Shown here in pieces: positions 24,136-35,829 of a DNA stretch of 64,000 bases. Location of the stretch: NCBI RefSeq assembly GCF_964275005.1, contig NC_092685.1, positions 14,640,571-14,704,570 of the forward strand, written 5' to 3'. Within the stretch, counting starts at the first letter, position 1, and every line of letters starts with the position of its first letter. Under the pieces are notes generated by a model. The model saw only the letters and a list, made by a program, of their open reading frames with translations. It was not told the DNA's origin and did not search any database. Source of the DNA: Diadema setosum. Its lineage: Eukaryota > Echinodermata > Echinoidea > Diadematoida > Diadematidae. A program made the translations under genes and the position numbers.

Positions 24136-24940
24136 CAGTTGGCAGCAGAATTATTCACCCCCTTGCATTGTGGACACTATATCAAAATAAATAACATTAC
24201 AATTACTAAATCATATACAAGTGGTGAACAGATAGTTTATGACAAATGCATACCTGATCAATAGTCTTTGATTTGCATATACAATGTAGTTAGAAACTTT
24301 GATCATTCATGCATGAAGAGATAAGGTCCAGTGAGCACATTATGGTCATTTCAGACCTTTCTGTGATCACTGAAGCATGACGTGTTATGGTCTGATGATA
24401 ACGATTAATTTCTTTTGTTTTTATGGAATTTTAAATAGTATCTTGCCATTCTATACACAACTCTTAGCATTTCAACGGGTTATATTCATTTTGACATGAC
24501 TTAAACTTTGAATTATTAATATCACGGCTAAACCTCTGTACAAACTCTATGGTGGCAACTTTCACTAGAAAGGAGTTCATTTAAATATTTTTGTACAATG
24601 AAAAATGCCAATTGAAATATTAAGAATCCTACATCAAATTCCATCATATTGTGTCACCTATCAAAACATTGAGTGAACAAACCATATTCAACGAAGCATT
24701 TCAGTGATCACTGAAAGGACTGAAAATGACCATAAATGTGCTCCCTGGACCATATCTCTTTATACATGAATGATCAAAGTTTGTAACTATATGCAAATCA
24801 AAGGCTACTGATCTATTACTTGTAGCAAACTATCTGATCACCACTTTTATGATTTAGAAATGATCTCAGTTATAATGTGATTCATTATGCCAGAGTGTCC
24901 AACATGCAAGAGAGGGGCTGAATAATTTTCCTGCCAACTG
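24136..24940. mobile_element. Tc1/mariner-like non-autonomous element with about 240-bp inverted repeats
   Basis: The ends CAGTTGGCAGCAGAATTATT and (inverted) AATAATTTTCCTGCCAACTG face each other. The arms stay similar for about 240 bp, including TTTGATTTGCATATA, AAACTTTGATCATTCATG and TTTCAGTGATCACTGAA. A TA follows the right end; the left flank is TT. The terminal sequence and TA context suggest Tc1/mariner. No transposase frame is present. Confidence 0.7.
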
Positions 24941-25439
24941 TAGATGATCAAGATAACATGATTTCTCAACTTGCTTCAATAGCTAAAAATAATCATTTAA
25001 CACACCAAATGAAGATGGTGGAATATCCATGACACTGTCACTTGACTTTTCCATTTGCATCTTGCCCCCAGTCCTTAACTCTGAAGTGGATGAAGTTCAC
25101 ATGTTGTCTGGTCCTTGGCTGTTTGGAGTTTATTCAATATACAAGAATAGTTAATATCTTACAAACAAAACAATAGTGCAGGACATGGGACATTAGAAAG
25201 TATGTTAGAGATGGGTACTTTGCCTTTGCTATAACAAGCTATAGCAATCAAATTGAAAAGCCCTACCATTGATTTTGAAAGAATGAATTCACTAGTATCT
25301 ACTGATCCATAAGCTATATATGGGACTTTTCACAGTTTAAAATGATTAGCTATGTCGAATATTCTTGTTTCAAACATTGTAAGAGCATAAGGTTTTCTTG
25401 ATACTAGAAAAGGGAGAGGGTAAATAAACAATCATAGTA

Positions 25440-25625
25440 CAGTGCACTCCCGTTATAACGAACACGGTTATAACGAAATTCCGGTTACAACGAAATAACA
25501 TTTAGGGCCGCAACATTATCGACTCTATGTATTTTTATTGTTTATTCATTCGGTTATAACGAAATTTCGTTATAACGAAAGAAAACTGCCGGTCCCGAGG
25601 ACTTCGTTATAACGGGAGTCCACTG
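25440..25625. mobile_element. pogo/Tigger-like MITE with TA target duplication
   Basis: The left end CAGTGCACTCCCGTTATAAC and the right end, inverse CAGTGGACTCCCGTTATAAC, differ at one base. Both are flanked by TA (25438-25439 and 25626-25627). The interior repeats GGTTATAACGAAAT. These ends and the TA duplication are typical of the pogo/Tigger branch of Tc1/mariner elements. Confidence 0.85.
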
Positions 25626-25629
25626 TAGG

Positions 25630-27000
25630 GCCTACATTATTAAGATAACGTGACTGCTAAAGTTTGTTTCAGGAGCTTGATACATGTAGACATGCAGGTA
25701 CCCCCCCCCCCCCCCTTCCATGAATTATCTCTTTTTAATTGGATCAGTATGTAATATTCTACAGATAGTGAAATAAAAAATGCAAAAAACAGTTGTTTCT
25801 AGAAGGGTCACTATTCACTGGATAAGAATGTTTGTTTTCAATTACCAAGATGGACATTACAGCAAACATTGTCTTTAATATTTCCTGTCTAACACTATTC
25901 AACAAACAATCCAGAGACAATTTGATGTCCAAATGTAAATAATGTTGCAATTGTAGTATTTGAAAATATACAGATATGTTGTCTGCTAAAATAGTATTAT
26001 AAGCTAAAATACTTGCATTCTGTTGAAGGTGACCATGCTGGTAGATACATCGTAAGTCTCGACGAAGTTCAGTAGCAGTCTAGCTGTGGAGAAGATGGAA
26101 GTTCAGCAGTTTGGTTCTGTATTCAGTGAAGTTCAGCAACTGACTCTGGGCTTTATGAGATGAAGAAGTCTGATTGTAGCAGTCTGACTGATGTTCCATA
26201 TCTAACATTATAATTAAAAGTGTGAATACAAAATAGAAAATGTGTTTTCAAACTGTTGTTTGATTATACAAGATTTTACACACAATATCTAGAATCTGCA
26301 TGAAATTTGAAATCAGTTCACATGTTTTTGCAGTTTAAATATATAAAGGACCTTATATTATTATTTTTTTTTGGGGGGGGGAATGATTAAAAGACATACA
26401 ATTGTACTACTAGTATTTGAGTTGTCTCAATTCAACATGTGTAAGCCTATAGTTTAGGGTATTATGACTTCTTGAGGTTCTAGATCTTGTCGATAGGCAT
26501 CCATGTTGCAAGGTCTACATCTACCTAAGATCTGGTAGGACCAGCTGTACTGTGGCTTCACATTCGGGTTGATCACAGTTACAGCCTGAAATGCAGCCAC
26601 AGTCTGACTCTGATCATCACGTTGTCATGTCATCATCATCATCAATTAAATTGCTAAAAGAAGTTGTGTAAGCGGTACTAGCATCGGAGTATGGACCTAT
26701 AGAATCTACTAACTGCCTAGATAGATAGCACTATTTAGAAGACCTATTAACTTCCTTACTGATGAGTGATAGGCCTACTTATGTTAATGATAATATGTTT
26801 AAGAATACCAAGGCAAAGGGTCTAGTCTGGTTATACTTTTGGTATACACTGGTTAAGTAGTATCTAGGTCAGTAGGTGCTACTCAGGATCACTATACCAC
26901 TGGATTCTAGATCTATAGACATCTGGTAGTATAGCAGTAGAATTCTAGAGGTTCCATGCCAATGAATTTAGGTAAACATCATTCCCTATCTTATTCTTCT
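25630..27000. other. AT-rich DNA with exon-like repeat units
   Basis: A C-run lies at about 25700. Segments near 26060-26210 and 26545-26620 are richer in GC and share phrases with segments near 21.3, 23.8 and 25.1 kb (see findings). No named gene. Confidence 0.4.
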
Positions 27001-27160
27001 TCTTCCAGGTAGAGTGCAGCTTCAAGTTTGAAGATTATCGCACTGTGAAATGCGTGTGTGTGTGGACCCTCACACACGTCTAAGACAGGATAGCTTTTGT
27101 GCAAGTGCGTACATGTATATACAACGTGTAAGTAAAAATTTGTGTCCTCTGGAGACAAAA

Positions 27161-27514
27161 CTATTTCTTCTTCCCACTCAAGACAAGCCGGAAGGCGTCG
27201 AGAGAAGAAGAAGAAGCCGGGTCCTCTTGGAGGCTGTTCCAGTCCTTACAGGTCCTTGGGAAGAAGGAAGAAGCGTACGCCTGATTGCTACATTGGATCG
27301 TTTGCAGTCGAGAGCCGTGTCCTCTAGTGGCTGATGTCCGTTCGCTGAGGTAGGACTGCCAAGCGATGTCAACAAGGTTGAAGCGGATGCGATACAACAT
27401 AGCCAGGCGGCTGTGAAGGCGTCTGTCCCGTAAGGAATGCCACTGCAGGTTGTTCAGCATGGCTGTCACACTGGATGTTTGGTTGAAGTCACCTGTCACA
27501 TAGCGAGCACACCT
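27161..27514 (-). pseudogene. C-terminal part of the LINE ORF after an in-frame stop
   Basis: This stretch continues in the same frame directly after the TGA at 27515-27517. It encodes the conserved tail of CR1/L2-type proteins (TSSVTAMLNNLQW, RRLHSRLAMLYRI, CKDWNSLQ) and ends in LSGKKK. The TGA lies where the family normally has arginine, as expected from a CGA to TGA transition. The 3' untranslated part and tail extend to about 27005, where the minus strand reads GAAGAAGAAGAATAAG. Confidence 0.8.
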
Positions 27515-30415
27515 TCACTGGACCATCTCGATCTTGTTGATGTTCCGCTGAGTGTGTGGGTCCCATGCTGTTGCAGCATATTCCACCACTGGTCGGACAT
27601 ATGTGAAGTAAGTGGCCTGCTTGATGTGACGGCTACAGTGTTTGAAGTTGCGACGTAAGAAGCCAGTAACAGAGTTAGCCTTCTTCACTGTGGTATCAAC
27701 GTGAGAGTTGAAGTTAAGCTTGCAGTCGATGTGGAGGCCGAGGTATTTTGCGGAACTCACCACTTCGAGATCATGCCCATGGATGTTATACTGGCCAGTA
27801 ACTTGCTTCCTCTTGTTGGTCACGCGGAGGATCTGGCATTTAGAAGGGTGAAATTCCATCTTCCATTTGCTCTCCCATTCCTGTAGCCGGTCTAAGTCTT
27901 CCTGAAGATTGGTACAATCTTGGGCTGACCTAATACGCCTGTAGAGCAGGCAGTCATCAGCGAAAAGGCGTGTTGTCGAGTGCTCAACGCTGTCTGGTAG
28001 ATCATTGATGTAGATCAAGAAAAGGAGTGGGCCTAGGGCACTGCCCTGCGGTACTCCGGATGTAACCTTGATCTCCTGACTGATCTGGCCCTCAAGTACG
28101 ACTTGTTGGGTACGGTCGCTCAGGAAGCTTTTGACCCATCTGAGAGTAGTGCCGCGTATGCCATAGTAGTCTGCTTTGAGTAGAAGTCGCCGGTGAGAGA
28201 CTTTGTCGAATGCTTTCGCAAAGTCCAACAGTATGCAATCTATCTGTTCCTTGTCGTTGAGCCCTTTTGCAAGATCATTGATGGTGAGGATGAGCTGGGT
28301 TTCACAGGATCTTCGCTTTCTGAAGCCGTGTTGTGCGTCTGACAGGATGTTGAGTTCAATGAGGTGATGGATGACAGCACAATGCACCACATGCTCGCAT
28401 AATTTGGACAGGATTGCAGTGAGTGAGATTGGCCGATAGTTTGCCGGGTTGGACTTGCATCCCTTTTTGTGGATTGGTACAACAAAAGCTTTCTTCCAAT
28501 GAGATGGAATGCTGCCCTGGATGAGGGAGGCCTGGAAAAGCAAGGTGATGACAGGTGAGATCTGGTAAGTCGTCTCCTTGAGTAGTCGGGCAGAAATGCC
28601 ATCTGGTCCGGTGGCTTTGTGTGGCTTAAGTCTTTTCATCAGCTTTTCTACTCCGACTTGGCTAATCGATATGTCAGGCATGGTTGGGTAAGGACTTGGT
28701 CCCAGGTCTGGCAGGGTGTTGTCCTTGTCAGATGTGAAGACTGAGGAAAACTGCTTGTTCAGGATCTGAGCTTTCTGCTTTGGGTCACAATGCAGTATGT
28801 TGCCTTCCTTCAGTGGTGCTACTCCCAAGTGGTCACACCGCATGGTCTTGACAAGCGCTCCCAAGCGCTTGTTGCAGCCTGCATCATTGCTGACAAGGTC
28901 TGCAATGTATCTGTTGTAGGCCTGTCTACAGACTTTCTGGGCTTTCTTCTTCAAGATGTTGTAGCGGTGCCACGAAGATGTCGCCTTAGCCTTCTTGTAT
29001 GCTCTGGCCTTCCTTCGGCATATGCGCTTGGTAGCGGTGTTGAACCAGCACTGATTGAGTCTTGTTGACGACATCTTTTTGGGAACGTTGTCTGTGAGGA
29101 TCTTTTCCAAGCCTTGTTGGATCTCATTTAGGAGCGTTTCCACTGGGGTTGATGTATTATGAGACTCCATGAACTGGTCTGCCCATGCCTCAGCATCACT
29201 ATGAAGTGCTTCAAGGTTGGCTTTGTTCCACAGAAAAATCTCTCTCCGTGTTGGTTTATTCCTGTGGGCCCTGGTTGTCATGTCCATGAATATCACATCG
29301 TGATCACTCAGACCGGGCATGGGTTCACATTGCCTGACTAGTGTTGGACGATTTGTGATGATGACATCCAGTGTATTTTCCCCTCTGGTAGGGAAGTTGA
29401 CAATCTGCTCAACTCCAACGTCTCCCAAGGTCTGCAGGTATGATTCACTTAGTGAGTGTCGATACTGGTGAGATGTGATCTCTTCTGTCTCCCAGTTGAT
29501 GTCGGGTAAGTTCATGTCACCTCCAATCCAGACTGCTGCACCGGGGTTGGATGTGCACAAGTCTCGGATGAACTGGTTCATGCTGTCCAAGTACTGTTGG
29601 TCAGTGTTCGGAGGACGGTACACAGCTCCAAATATGACGCTGTTGTTGTTCGTGGGTCCGTTTACCACCTTAGCTGCAACGGCTTCCGCATCAGTAGTGA
29701 TGTCTACCTGGTGACCATTAAGGCTTGTTGAGATTGCCAGCAAGACCCCTCCATATCCACCAATTCGGTCTTTGCGGTACACATTGTAACCAGGAGGAAA
29801 GACTTCCCCAACACTGATGCTTGGTTTGAGCCATGTTTCACAGCCCATGATCACATCTGGCTTGACTGCGTCGAGAAGGCACCAAAATTCTTCCCTCTTT
29901 GAAACGATACTCTGGAAGTTGATAGTAAGGGTCTTTAGATGTTGCTTCCTTTCAGAAGACAGATTCTTGATTGGTGAAGATGCAGCCTGTGGTGGATCAG
30001 GTGAACAGGACCCGGAAGCTCTGAAGCTCGAGTTGCTGCAGTCTGATGTCGAGCTGGATAAGTCACTGCTGCAGCTCTCTACTAAGTTGTTAAACAAGCT
30101 GGATGAGTATTTGGGTAGGCCACAGTTGCAGCATTCCCAGGGTTCATCGCATCTACCAAGGATGTCCAAGAAACTGTTGTCAATGTTCACACAGTCAGCA
30201 TGGAACCATGTATCACATGACTCACAAAGTATACTGGCTTTGGCTAATCTATAAGATGTGCATGCTTTATGACATTCACCACATGGGAATTTCGGTTTTC
30301 GTGGTCCTGGGTTACTTTCCACATCACCACTCAGCAGTAATGCATGTGCACATGAAAGGGCTATCAAAAAGTCTATAGTTACCAGTAGTACCAATATGGC
30401 TGAAGTTCCAGCCAT
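27515..30415 (-). mobile_element. CR1/L2-type LINE ORF with hydrophobic leader, 2A peptide, PHD finger, endonuclease and reverse transcriptase
   Basis: Non-LTR retrotransposon protein, 966 codons from the ATG at 30415 to a TGA. In order: a hydrophobic leader (residues 6-20) and a 2A-like motif GDVESNPGP ending at residue 38; a PHD-type zinc finger (about 45-98, CxxC, CxxC, HxxC, WxCxxC); an AP-type endonuclease (about 166-376; NFQS, CETWL, GGDMNLPDINW, SDHD); and a reverse transcriptase (about 600-870; GPDGI, LLDFAKAFDKVSH, GVPQGSALGPLL, FADD at 818-821). In the known 2A mechanism the ribosome skips the last glycine-proline bond, releasing the leader from the main protein. The reading frame is open for 2.9 kb with one stop near its 3' end, so the copy is young. 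Frame upstream of the ATG lacks other methionine starts except one at 30439. CR1/L2 assignment is from domain order and motifs. Confidence 0.92.
30302..30328 (-). other. 2A-like ribosome-skipping motif (GDVESNPGP)
   Basis: The nine codons read G-D-V-E-S-N-P-G-P, matching the 2A consensus DxExNPGP at every fixed position. They follow a short hydrophobic leader, so the released leader could also act as a signal sequence, as proposed for some sea-urchin 2A elements. Confidence 0.9.
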
Positions 30416-30487
30416 GATGTGAGAAAAGATAGCAAGCATGGAGCAAAATATGCCTGAAATTCTATGCTTTGCCACTACTAGAATCAC

Positions 30488-31621
30488 ACATTGTGATTAT
30501 GCATATAAACATGTACATAAATTCAAATCAAGTATGGTTTAGTGCAATATGATTGTATACAGTTGTGTATACAGCTCACAGTTAGGAAGTGAGAAAGTTA
30601 CAAGTCACCAACTTGGATGTCTATAGGTGGGCACACATGGAAGATCTGCCAAGAAAGCCAAATCCAGGTCCAGGTCAGGAGTGGTAAAATGCATCAAAGT
30701 ATTCCTACATTTTTGTCTCCAAAGTGCTCACACATGTACATAACATATGATAATTCAGATTCATAGTGAGAATCCTGAATATTAGCAAGATTGAATGCTT
30801 ATAATATATCAAATTCTGCTGCACAAATTCAGGACATGTGTCATGGTCCACACACACACACAGCATTGCGATTACAGTGCTGTATGCACTTAGAATTGTT
30901 GAAGATAGCTTTCAAGTCTGAACCAAGATCTGAACTATGGTTTCCAATTCATATTCTGTGTAGACCTGGATCTACGTACTACTACTAGGCCCTACTATTA
31001 CTACTTGATCTAGTTAGTCTAACCACTGTCGGACTCTCCAGATGGTACTACCGGCCCTAACCCCGGGACGCTCCGTGTACACAGTTACACACTGTCCTAA
31101 CTGCGACCAGCCCCAACGTGCATGCAGCCGCATAGCGGCGCGGTCTCCGGGGCTAGACCCTACCATGCTAACAAACTACCTAAACTCAGCTGGCCATTTG
31201 GTCATTCAAACAAACGGCGATGGGCCTACGTGGGACTATTGTGATAACGCTAATACCGATAAGATTAGATCTAGGCCTATATCTAGATAGCCCTTGGAGA
31301 ATTGTAGAAGATTCGAACAAAAATATATCCAAATGATATCACATTATGAATCCACATGCATTACTTTTCAATTGCAGACAGCTTTAAATATACTCACTAA
31401 TAGAAATATGTACTGGTAGCGGTGTAGAATGCAACTTAGCCTTCAGGATCTTGCCTCCGTCGTAGATCTGTTGCCTCCTGCGCTGTATACACTGTGTGTA
31501 TACGTGCTATGTCTATGTAGCGAGTGCTCACCGCATGTAACACAATAGGGAGAATAGTTAATGATATGCTAATGATATGTTAATTAGTATTACCCTCGAA
31601 CATGACGATTGAAAAAATTAG
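30488..31621. other. Upstream flank of the LINE, 5' limit unclear
   Basis: Probably contains the LINE 5' untranslated region, but I could not place the element's 5' end. A GC-rich patch at about 31040-31150 contains CTAACTGCGACCAGCCCCAA, which recurs in a hairpin at 56515-56573. Confidence 0.4.
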
Positions 31622-32068
31622 AGTCTCTCATAGCTTAGGAGAGACTTCGTGAAATGGTTTTTACTTCTCTGTGAAAGTCTCTCCTAGCTTAAGAGCGGCT
31701 TGGCCATTCTAAGATTTATGTGATAGCTTTTATGTGATAGCTTCATGAAACGGACCCCTGGTCTGGGAGTAACGCTCTGTAATTTTGTCTCGTCACATTA
31801 GAGAGGGGCGATGGGTTGAAACTTGTAATAAAAGCGCTTGGCCATTATCACGAGCTAGGAAGATGCAATAACTTTGGTCGAAATCTGATGAAGAAACAAA
31901 AACCTCCTCGAGAACCAAAGTAACTGGAAAGTTGGTGTCAGTCAGTCGTAATCAATAATTCTCAGACATGCCGATGATAATTCAGGGTTTAAAGGGACGA
32001 CAATTTTTATGCAATCACTTCTATCTGAACAAAGCAAACGGCAATTAAGTTAGAATAAATACAGATAA

Positions 32069-32397
32069 GGGAGTTCACGGTTGCGATTTGCGCATGTGCA
32101 AAATAAAGGTCAAATGAGAATGTTTGTGTATTTGCCATTGACTTTCAAACGAAAAGAATCCTCAGGCAAATGATGATTTGGAATGTTAAGTTGTGTGTTT
32201 CACCTTGTTAGAACGCACAGGTGAAAGTGATTCATCAATAGTGTTTAACAAAAGCTGCACACGCATTTCATTGACATTGATTACAAAGGTGGCATGCTTC
32301 AACAAAAAATGTTCTGTCACAGGTCCTTTCCATGTTATATGAAAGTCTGTGGTGTAGGGGTCAAAATAATGAGGCATGCGCTAACCATGAACTCCCT
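32069..32397. mobile_element. MITE with TA duplication and AGGGAGTTCA ends
   Basis: The left end AGGGAGTTCACGGTT is mirrored by the right end AACCATGAACTCCCT, with GCGCATG just inside each. TA flanks both sides (32067-32068 and 32398-32399), as in Tc1/mariner-type elements. It is 329 bp with no significant frame. Confidence 0.75.
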
Positions 32398-32639
32398 TAT
32401 AATGCACGATAATGCACGTTTGAGACGTTGAAAGAAAGACTGCATGTGATTATGATTTGTTCTCTTTTTTTATTTATTCATTTATTAAGCATTATGATTT
32501 GGGGATTTGGTGTTCCTTCCGTCCGTCCCAAATATCGTTATATCAGAAAATTTGTTGGGTTGATTTCCTTGGTAGCTGGCCAGCGTATACATGAGGTGTG
32601 GCTATGCGCCCCCCCCCCCCCCCCCCCACATTGAAAGTC

Positions 32640-34140
32640 CAAAGACAAAAATCACTGTTCTTCGGTTGCATATGTAACTTACCAGCTTAAAAAAAGGACA
32701 GTAAAGAAATGAAAAAGCTGAGACATTCCCATCAATGGGTCATGGCAACAGAAATACTTGTTGTGCTCAACTATATCGACATCATTATTACAGGCCATAC
32801 TGCGATTTTAATACACCATCGTGTATCCTTTTTCACAACTTTAATTTAATGTAGTATTTGATGGATGAATTTTCTAATCACGTTTTCGTTGCGAAACACA
32901 TGAATCTTTGATATACAGTATTAGGCCTCTGTTTTATTTTACGTATGTGTTTTGCTGCTTAGATCATGGGATAATCAGAGAGGTGCAACTTTTTCCGCCT
33001 CCCTGGGATAATGTAGGCCTACAAAGTACATTAGTGAACGAAAGATGGCGCGCTTTCATTATTTTGCCCAGAGCTCTTTGAAGGGCTCTGATCTTGCCAG
33101 AGAAACAACGCCCATGCGTCGCTCTTACATTCTCAGTACAAAGTACCTGATTCATATAATTTCACGCCTCATCCACAGACAGCAACACTATGTTGTCTTT
33201 TGTAGATATATTGACCATGCCCTGAGTTGTATTACTAGTAACTGAAAACGTCTAGACTCTGCTTGAAATGGACATATTAACAGAGTAATGATCCGATTGT
33301 TGCGTCACGTATAAGCGAGCAGCAGTGGGATGACGTAGGCGTAGGCGTTCTATAAAAAAAAGAAAAAGAAAAAAAAAAGGTGACCTTAAGGAGGATTATG
33401 TTTGTGGAATGCAGCGATAGAAACTTCCATATAATCTGTGGGAGATGCATTTCTATTATTCCCAGTCATTTAATAACTTTGAAAGTGTGCTAAAGAAAGA
33501 TTGCGGTTTTCCAAATAAGCTTTATTCCAACTTTTTGAAGGCGGTTTATATGCTAGCAGTCCCTCTACTCTATTGCATAAGAGATCACATTGGCACCACC
33601 TCGCCATAAAGAGTTTGGCTTTAACAAAAGCCTCTAAAAACAAGCTGGTTTGAACTCTACATATCTTTGTTTGTGCACCATGATACAGTGAGAAATCTAT
33701 TAAAACAAAATGATTGTTAAATGGTATTGAGGTCCTCGTAATGAGGTTCTCCTGTATTTGTAATACATTCAATTGCAAAACTGTGTCCTGCCCACAACAT
33801 AATTGTCCAACAGGAATGTAGTGAAAAACACAGAAATAAAAAAATACAATAAATGCAGCCTAAATTCTGTGTCTTGATCCACACACAACTCACATCAATT
33901 AACTCCTGTACCTGGATGAGACACTGATTTGCAAGGATCATCATGCGAGTTAACCAACGAAACACACACTTTATATAATCTATGTGTGTGTGTGTGTGTT
34001 TGTGTGTTTGTTTGTTTGCGTTTCATTGTATACATAATGAGTATTTTAGTCCACACGTCTTCTTCAGGGTTGTCTGCAACCCTAAAGAAGACATTGAAAA
34101 TGTGGTGCAACCATTAAAAGTTGTTGTACACTACTACAGC
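32640..34140. other. Intergenic DNA, nothing recognised except microsatellite and hairpin
   Basis: (GT)n lies at about 33982-34015. A perfect short hairpin with arms GTCTTCTTCAGGGTTG and CAACCCTAAAGAAGAC is at about 34057-34091. No exon was recognised. Confidence 0.45.
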
Positions 34141-34161
34141 CTCTTCCCTTCATCTTTTATA

Positions 34162-34167
<6 letters not shown>

Positions 34168-34204
<37 letters not shown>

Positions 34205-34335
34205 TATATAGTGTGATGATGCTGATATTCCTACCGCACGCCTCTGTCATCTTAAGTGAAATTATAGTTGAGACAATGTAGTGACATTTCATGCGACATC
34301 TTCTGTTATCTACATTGTCTCAACTATATATATAA

Positions 34336-34380
<45 letters not shown>
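34168..34380. repeat. (TA)n tracts enclosing a hairpin
   Basis: Two (TA)n tracts (about 34168-34207 and 34328-34380) flank an inverted pair: TATAGTTGAGACAATGTAG near 34264 and CTACATTGTCTCAACTATA near 34311. The arrangement suggests a tiny hairpin element that inserted in, or generated, TA repeats. Confidence 0.6.
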
Positions 34381-34391
<11 letters not shown>

Positions 34392-34399
34392 TTGAGTCC

Positions 34400-35829
34400 C
34401 ATAATTAGTTATCTATTCATACACTTATGAAGGATTTTTCTTATGTGTAGCTAAACCTCAATCTACCTTACTCTTCCAAGACAAGACTTCAGCATACCAT
34501 GTCATTTTGAAGATCATACTATTTATTAGGACCATACGTCATCATGCAAATACATACATAAATAATAAGACTACATTGCTTTCTAGCATGCACAAAGATG
34601 CTTCAGAATAGGATGGCAATAGTTTACACAGATATATATCGCATGAGTACAAAGTAAGAGCACGCATTGACATGTACACTTATTGGATGAATATGAACAA
34701 GGGGTAACAGTACACGATCATACATGTATCTGTGGGATTTTGATTTGCATGTCTGATGCGACACATGAAATGAAATGGGTGACGAGACCTTCCTCATACA
34801 TGCGTCTGGCTGACAATCACAGTGGCACTCGGATCCTTCCACTGCATTTCGGTGACTTAGGACTCTTTAAAAACATTGCTAAGAAATGCAGCATGGGTCA
34901 CTATTTATGTCTTAACGATGTATGTAACACAGCCATGTAAATCAAAAGCTCCCATAATATCAAATATGACTGCTACATGCATTAATGGACTCTAGTCAAG
35001 GTCTAGAAAGGGAATGCAATCCAAGCTTGCAATACATCACCATCAGCATAAAACTCGGGTAGCCACAGAGCCAGAGAGCTTGGCAGACTATCGAGTTCAC
35101 TACAATTTTTATTCTTGTGCTCTCTCCCTCTCTCTCTCTCACTCTCACTCTCTCTCTATATCTCTCTCTCTTTCAGTATACTCAGATACTACTCATCTGC
35201 CTAACTGGTGAGGTAATAACATCAATACACAGCCATGGGAATACAACAAAACTGTATATGCCAAATATTTCATGAAGTTTTAATTTTTGGAAATTTCCAG
35301 AGTCGGGTGCGATTCACGAATATAAAAAACACGCAAAAATATTAACTCTGCTCCCAACATTAGTATGGTACTCCAGAAACGCGAATCTAACCATTCGCAA
35401 AATTGTCGGTAAGTCCTGATTCGCAAAAAATGAGACTCGCTAAATATATGACATACACAGTAGCAGATGCGACCACGAAAGCATGAAAAATATCTGGTAG
35501 ATTTAGTTCATGACATGCGGCTGACAACTGCTTTCTTCGTATCAGTATCATACGGCTATATGCAGGTACATTCACTCGTGTCAACGAGCTTTACAAGCGG
35601 CAGAGCAAAACGATATCACTACCATGAATAAAAGACAGGAGCACGCTATCTCCTTAATTGCACAGAAAAAAATATACATAATATATACATGTGCGCATGC
35701 ATTTTTGCAGAATACCTTACTACCCTATTCTCACAACCACTTTTAATAGTCCTTTCAGCTTTCTTTTTTCTCTTTTCTTTTTTTTTTGTGGGGGGGGGGG
35801 GGAAGGGGCATGAGGTCCATTTGAACAAC
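34400..35829. other. Intergenic DNA with CT-rich microsatellite
   Basis: (CT)n at about 35121-35172 and a poly(T)-poly(G) tract at about 35762-35802. No exon was recognised. Confidence 0.45.

Larger units (their letters stand above)
17565..31758. mobile_element. Candidate 14.2-kb block bounded by inverted GGGGTCCGTTTCATGAA ends
   Basis: The left end reads GGGGTCCGTTTCATGAA and the right end is its exact 17-bp reverse complement, ending at 31758. Both arms then carry the same sub-repeats in mirrored orientation: AGGAGAGACTT, AAACCRTTTCATGAA-like phrases and GCTATCACATAAA. The left arm also has a hairpin at 17757-17816. Between them lie a tandem array, several MITEs and a LINE. This could be one large transposon swollen by later insertions, or two fragments of a short MITE family in opposite orientation. 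No target duplication or transposase was recognised. Confidence 0.35.

Noticed and set aside
28790-30378. Several plus-strand frames
   Set aside because: Antisense to the LINE open frame; none has a recognisable domain.
31042-31290. Plus-strand frame of 82 codons in a GC-rich patch
   Set aside because: It shares phrases with the non-coding hairpin family at 50-57 kb and has no recognised domain.
17565-31758. Polinton or other virus-like large element
   Set aside because: No capsid, integrase, polymerase or packaging-type gene was recognised, and the termini do not resemble that group.
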